The position numbers were made by a program, and so were the translations under genes. A DNA stretch of 44,030 bases, from positions 1-44,030 of the IMG/VR virus record IMGVR_UViG_3300047548_001097, one strand, 5' to 3'. Shown here in pieces: positions 40,798 through 44,030 of the stretch. Position 1 is the first letter of the stretch. Every line of letters begins with the position of its first letter. The notes beneath the pieces are model-generated. The model worked only from the letters and a program-made list of their open reading frames with translations. It did no database searches and was not told where the DNA came from. The DNA is from a virus.

Positions 40798-43700
40798 ATG
40801 CCTAAGCGTTATGACGTAACGGGTGTGTCGCCATTAAATTACATTTCTCAAGAGAAGAATTATTTACTGTCTGGCGCAAACGTTATTCCCAAAGAAGGTT
40901 TATTCTTCGCTAGTGGATTTAGTATGGTGGGTTTTAGCCCGCTGTTTCCTGCCGGCACACCGTTGGTGTTGGGTACCGATTATTCAATGTCAGCACTGAA
41001 GGAACCCTATAGCACTGCACTCGGTGTTCCTATTCATGACAAAGCAGTACTTATTACTTCGGGCTGGACATCCGTAGAGATATGGTACCACGCATTAGGT
41101 ACACACGTCTATTATGATGCTACAGGGGTAGCTACGGAAAACTATTTCCAGAATGAAAGACAGGTGTTGGCAGGACGTTTAAAGATGTATCCTGTTAAAC
41201 AGGTTCCTTTCTTTAAATCCACCTTTTCTGCAGTAGGTTTTAATGTAGCCAATCCTGGCGGGTATCCGCTGGTAGAAGGTGTTGACTTTGCATTTGGTCC
41301 TTTAGTAGAACCGACATCAACTGCCTTAGGTATGGATGTCGTTGAGTACATTACACTGTTAGTCCATGATTTGGACGAAATAGAAATGACGCTGCACTCA
41401 ATGGGTAACTATGTACCCTATGACGCCTATGCTACATTACCATCAAACTACATTGTGGATGAAATTCAACCGATTACTGATTCGTTGATGGTTCGTCCCC
41501 TAATGCCTTCTGCCTTCTATTTACAAGACCTGGTAGTCAAGGGTTACAACCTAGATTATCCTACTGGTAAGGTATTACAGGCGGTTTTAGACTATAAATA
41601 CTCGCCCATGTATCTGACATACTCAGAAGCAACCGCTAAAGAGGTTTATAGCTACGTTGTTTTGGCAGAAAACATTTGGGATAGCGTGAGCTTTACCTGT
41701 CGAATGACGGGTGGATCAGTTGACGCTACACTGTTCACTGAAATTATGTTGGCGGGTTCTTTTGATAAAATGGATCCGGTTAACTGGATGCAATTCCGTG
41801 GTCAGCAAAAGACACTGAACGTCCACATTATGGACGATGATGAACCCGGACAATCTTTCTTAGAAGTCCTGAGTTATAAGTTGGTGGAAATAAAAGATGC
41901 TATTGCGGCTCTTCCTGCAGCTCCTGTGGTGTCACTGCCAAGTAACATCACTAATGACGTTACCAACTTAATTACACAGTTGACTGAACAACAGATGAAT
42001 GTTAATAATGCCATGGGACTACTGGGTCAGTATGGAGTTAATGGTCCTTTGTTTAAAGTCATTACTGATGCGACGTATACCGTCGTAGATACCGACATTG
42101 GCTTTACGTTAATATTCACTAGTCCAACAGGCTGTGAATTAACCATCAATGATGGCTTACCGGAAGGTATGTATTTCCGTGCAGTACAACATGTTACTGC
42201 CGGTACTGTTCAATTTGTGGGTACTGCCGAACGCTATTCCACTAGTACGATTAATGGAACGACTACTCCTGGTGAAATCTGTTATTTCATGAAAACGGAT
42301 ACTGGGGTATCACCTGCGCACGACCGTTTCTTGTTAGACAGTAACAGACTGAATGCAGATGTTTTATCTGCTGAGAATAAAATTGTTACTGCACAAACCT
42401 ATACCGTAGTCGCCAGTGACATTGGTAAGAATTTGATTTTCACCAATACCGTTAGTCCTACCACGGTTAGTGTGAACGATAATTTACCGGAAGGTATGAA
42501 CTTCAGTATTATCAAACCAGTTGGTGCTGCTAAGGTTGTACTGTCGGGCAGTTCTACTAAAGTAAATCCGGCTGAATCGCTGGAGGTTACTACTGACGGT
42601 CAGGTGTTCTCACTACTGATGATTACCAAGGCGGTGTCACCGGCACACGATGTTTTCTTGGTAGATAACAATTGTTCTGACCCATTTAAAGCAATTCCTA
42701 TCGTTAACATAACTGCGTCCACGTATACAGTCACCAGTGCCGATGCCGATAAGTTGTTGATTTTTAACCACACTACTGGTACTACGGTAACGTTAAATGA
42801 TTCATTACGTGCCGGTATGCGATTTAAGTGGTCATTAGATGATACTGCTGGTCCAGTGACTTGGGCAGGTACTGCTGTTGGTTATCCTGCAGCACCGGTT
42901 GATTTAGCTTCTTTCACAGGAAAGAACTGGATTGAGATGGTGAAGATTGTTGAAAAAACAACCGCACCTACTCATGACGTGTATGTTTCTAATGCTACAA
43001 TCGCAGCACCAGCTAGTGAAGCATATGTCGATCAGAAAGTTTCTCAGGCGGTAGCTACCGTAGCCAGAACCTGTAACGTTAGACAAACTGTCTTAACAGG
43101 ACCTGTAGATGCCAATGGTAATGCTAACTTCTTATTAAATGTAGGAAGTGAGTTAAAGACCACTAACACGCTGGACGACTTTCCACTCGTTCTGTGTTTC
43201 GGCGATGGTTTTGATGAATATGGTGAAAGAAACTATATTGTTAAAGTCACTACAACCAAATCCTGGGGTTCCGGTAGTTTGATCAATGGCCACCGCTGGT
43301 ACTATTTTGAATATGATCCTGATACTGAAACATTGACTCAGGGTTATTCAACATTACCTCCTGTATATACTTTCGCTAAACCGGCATTTCCTGCAGAAGG
43401 ACAATGGTGGTATCCTCGCGATCATCGTAGCTGTGGTGAAGCGTATTCCGGTGGTGAGTGGTTGAAGAAACGTCGTGTCTATGTTGCTTACGGTAATACC
43501 GCAATGGATATTAACTTCTGTTGTTATGCATACCAGGGCAAAGGGATTGTGGAAGTTGATCCTTTGACATTAGTTGAAGGTACTATTGCTGTTCCCTTTA
43601 AAACGGATAACTGGAGTTTGAACCTTAAAGGTCAGATACAGTTACTGGGTGCTGCAGCAACCGCTTTAGGTTGGGAAGGGGAAACGATTTTACCACTACC

Positions 43701-43935
43701 ACCGTCAACGTCGTTGAATATTAGCGGTAATGCCGGTGTAGGCGGTTTCACACTTTCCAGACAGCAGTTAGCAACACTTCGGTACAGACAACTGGCGCTG
43801 ACATTAGCAAGAGATACTGCTAACCCTACAGGGGCTATTTATTTACCAAACTTTACTACAGGTGTCGAGACAACGTTCTACTACAACGTAGCTGGAAACT
43901 GTAAGATCTTTGTACAGGTAGAAAGAGACTTTTGA
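40798..43935 (+). CDS. Large repeat-built tail or fibre protein
   Basis: A 1045-residue structural protein with AAGGAG before the start, 11 bases after the previous gene. The N terminus holds three copies of a 101-102-residue domain (Asp of D-x-T-G-like start at residues 6, 107 and 209) that is also in the upstream protein. A short helical linker (about 345-405) leads to three copies of a 108-residue beta domain, with the YTV-x-x-x-D start at residues 427, 535 and 643, each containing N-D-x-L and usually AHD-x-F. The last 280 residues include an aromatic, Gly-rich part and a beta-sandwich-like end (NLTTGVE-like, IFVQVERDF). The order of anchor repeats, shaft-like repeats and C-terminal head suits a receptor-binding fibre. 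Confidence 0.65.
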   Translation: MPKRYDVTGVSPLNYISQEKNYLLSGANVIPKEGLFFASGFSMVGFSPLFPAGTPLVLGTDYSMSALKEPYSTALGVPIHDKAVLITSGWTSVEIWYHALGTHVYYDATGVATENYFQNERQVLAGRLKMYPVKQVPFFKSTFSAVGFNVANPGGYPLVEGVDFAFGPLVEPTSTALGMDVVEYITLLVHDLDEIEMTLHSMGNYVPYDAYATLPSNYIVDEIQPITDSLMVRPLMPSAFYLQDLVVKGYNLDYPTGKVLQAVLDYKYSPMYLTYSEATAKEVYSYVVLAENIWDSVSFTCRMTGGSVDATLFTEIMLAGSFDKMDPVNWMQFRGQQKTLNVHIMDDDEPGQSFLEVLSYKLVEIKDAIAALPAAPVVSLPSNITNDVTNLITQLTEQQMNVNNAMGLLGQYGVNGPLFKVITDATYTVVDTDIGFTLIFTSPTGCELTINDGLPEGMYFRAVQHVTAGTVQFVGTAERYSTSTINGTTTPGEICYFMKTDTGVSPAHDRFLLDSNRLNADVLSAENKIVTAQTYTVVASDIGKNLIFTNTVSPTTVSVNDNLPEGMNFSIIKPVGAAKVVLSGSSTKVNPAESLEVTTDGQVFSLLMITKAVSPAHDVFLVDNNCSDPFKAIPIVNITASTYTVTSADADKLLIFNHTTGTTVTLNDSLRAGMRFKWSLDDTAGPVTWAGTAVGYPAAPVDLASFTGKNWIEMVKIVEKTTAPTHDVYVSNATIAAPASEAYVDQKVSQAVATVARTCNVRQTVLTGPVDANGNANFLLNVGSELKTTNTLDDFPLVLCFGDGFDEYGERNYIVKVTTTKSWGSGSLINGHRWYYFEYDPDTETLTQGYSTLPPVYTFAKPAFPAEGQWWYPRDHRSCGEAYSGGEWLKKRRVYVAYGNTAMDINFCCYAYQGKGIVEVDPLTLVEGTIAVPFKTDNWSLNLKGQIQLLGAAATALGWEGETILPLPPSTSLNISGNAGVGGFTLSRQQLATLRYRQLALTLARDTANPTGAIYLPNFTTGVETTFYYNVAGNCKIFVQVERDF
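40804..41718 (+). repeat. Three tandem copies of a 101-102-residue domain
   Basis: Copies begin near 40804, 41107 and 41413. They share the D-x-T-G-like start, N-Y-x-x-x-E, a G-F/Y-N turn and an L-x-x-G-x-D-Y/F strand. A fourth copy is in the gene at 39791. Protein similarity is modest and DNA similarity is low, so the duplication is old. Confidence 0.65.
42052..42990 (+). repeat. Three tandem copies of a 108-residue beta domain
   Basis: The Tyr codons of the YTV-x-x-x-D start are at 42076, 42400 and 42724, exactly 324 bases apart. Each copy has L-I-F, then N-D-x-L, then a GM-x-F strand. Copies 1 and 2 are closer to each other than to copy 3. Confidence 0.75.
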
Positions 43936-43941
43936 TCGGAT

Positions 43942-43975
43942 AAAAGAGAGAGCGAAGCGCTCTCTCTTTTTATTT
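43942..43975 (+). terminator. Strong rho-independent terminator
   Basis: AAAAGAGAGAGCG pairs with CGCTCTCTCTTTT (13 pairs, three-base loop), followed by TATTTTTG. It ends the fibre gene. Confidence 0.88.
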
Positions 43976-44027
43976 TTGTTAGCCACGCAAATCCTATGTA
44001 AAAAATAAATGTTTAGGAGAAGTAAAC

Positions 44028-44030
44028 ATG
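44028..44030 (+). CDS. Start codon of a further gene (partial)
   Basis: The window ends on ATG, eight bases after AGGAGA (44015-44020), a good ribosome site. Nothing can be said about the product. Confidence 0.55.

Noticed and set aside
42052-42990. Regular 324-base periodicity as a DNA repeat array or CRISPR
   Set aside because: The repetition is at protein level within one reading frame; there are no short identical repeats with unique spacers anywhere in the window.

Overview
The window is part of a large tailed bacteriophage genome, most likely a phiKZ-like jumbo myovirus infecting a gammaproteobacterium. There are no host housekeeping genes, insertion sequences or integrase. Genes are tightly packed and both strands are used in blocks. 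Several genes belong to families typical of giant phages: two pieces of a multisubunit RNA polymerase (the beta' N-terminal part, 1-1004, and the beta C-terminal part, 24998-25663), a 1987-residue tape measure protein, a UvsX-like recombinase, a Rad50/SbcC-like ATPase, RNase HI and a T4-gp5-like spike. A beta' N-terminal gene next to the tape measure gene matches my recollection of the phiKZ virion-polymerase layout. The host assignment rests only on a very E. coli-like CsrA and is an inference.

Layout. (1) 1-1004, minus: RNAP beta' N-terminal part, running off the left edge. It is divergent from a plus-strand structural block, 1065-10519 (tape measure with an M23 peptidase, then two virion-type proteins). 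(2) 10550-17343, minus: a dense run of small, mostly unrecognised genes with overlapping ends. It includes a proteasome/HslV-like Ntn hydrolase, an XRE-type regulator and a SEC-C protein. (3) 17370-18600, minus: an RNA-rich island. It holds a tRNA-Leu(UAA), an orphan NAD-ligase domain-Ia-like gene, about 620 nt of strongly hairpin-rich DNA with no convincing gene, and a second structured transcript of about 220 nt that ends in a terminator. (4) 18661-31488, mostly minus: SNF2-type helicase, CsrA, RNAP beta C-terminal part, UvsX-like recombinase and an HD hydrolase, interrupted by two isolated plus-strand genes. (5) 30322-39717, mostly minus: spike, Rad50-like ATPase, three large virion-type proteins and RNase HI with a long C-terminal extension. 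(6) 39791-43935, plus: two related structural proteins built from repeated domains. The start codon of another gene lies at the right edge.

Transcription signals are unusually clear. Most units end in short hairpins with tetraloops and flanking A/T tracts, often bidirectional, and four share the same eight-base-pair stem. At least five minus-strand units start behind a shared promoter form, (T/G)TTCAA-N16-TATnnT-like, and two or three more fit loosely.

The most interesting item is the large structured RNA candidate next to tRNA-Leu at 17373-17990. Its size, phage setting and tRNA neighbour fit the giant phage RNA classes (ROOL, GOLLD), but membership could not be tested here. The phage also encodes CsrA, an RNA-binding regulator, which raises the possibility of phage-controlled RNA regulation.
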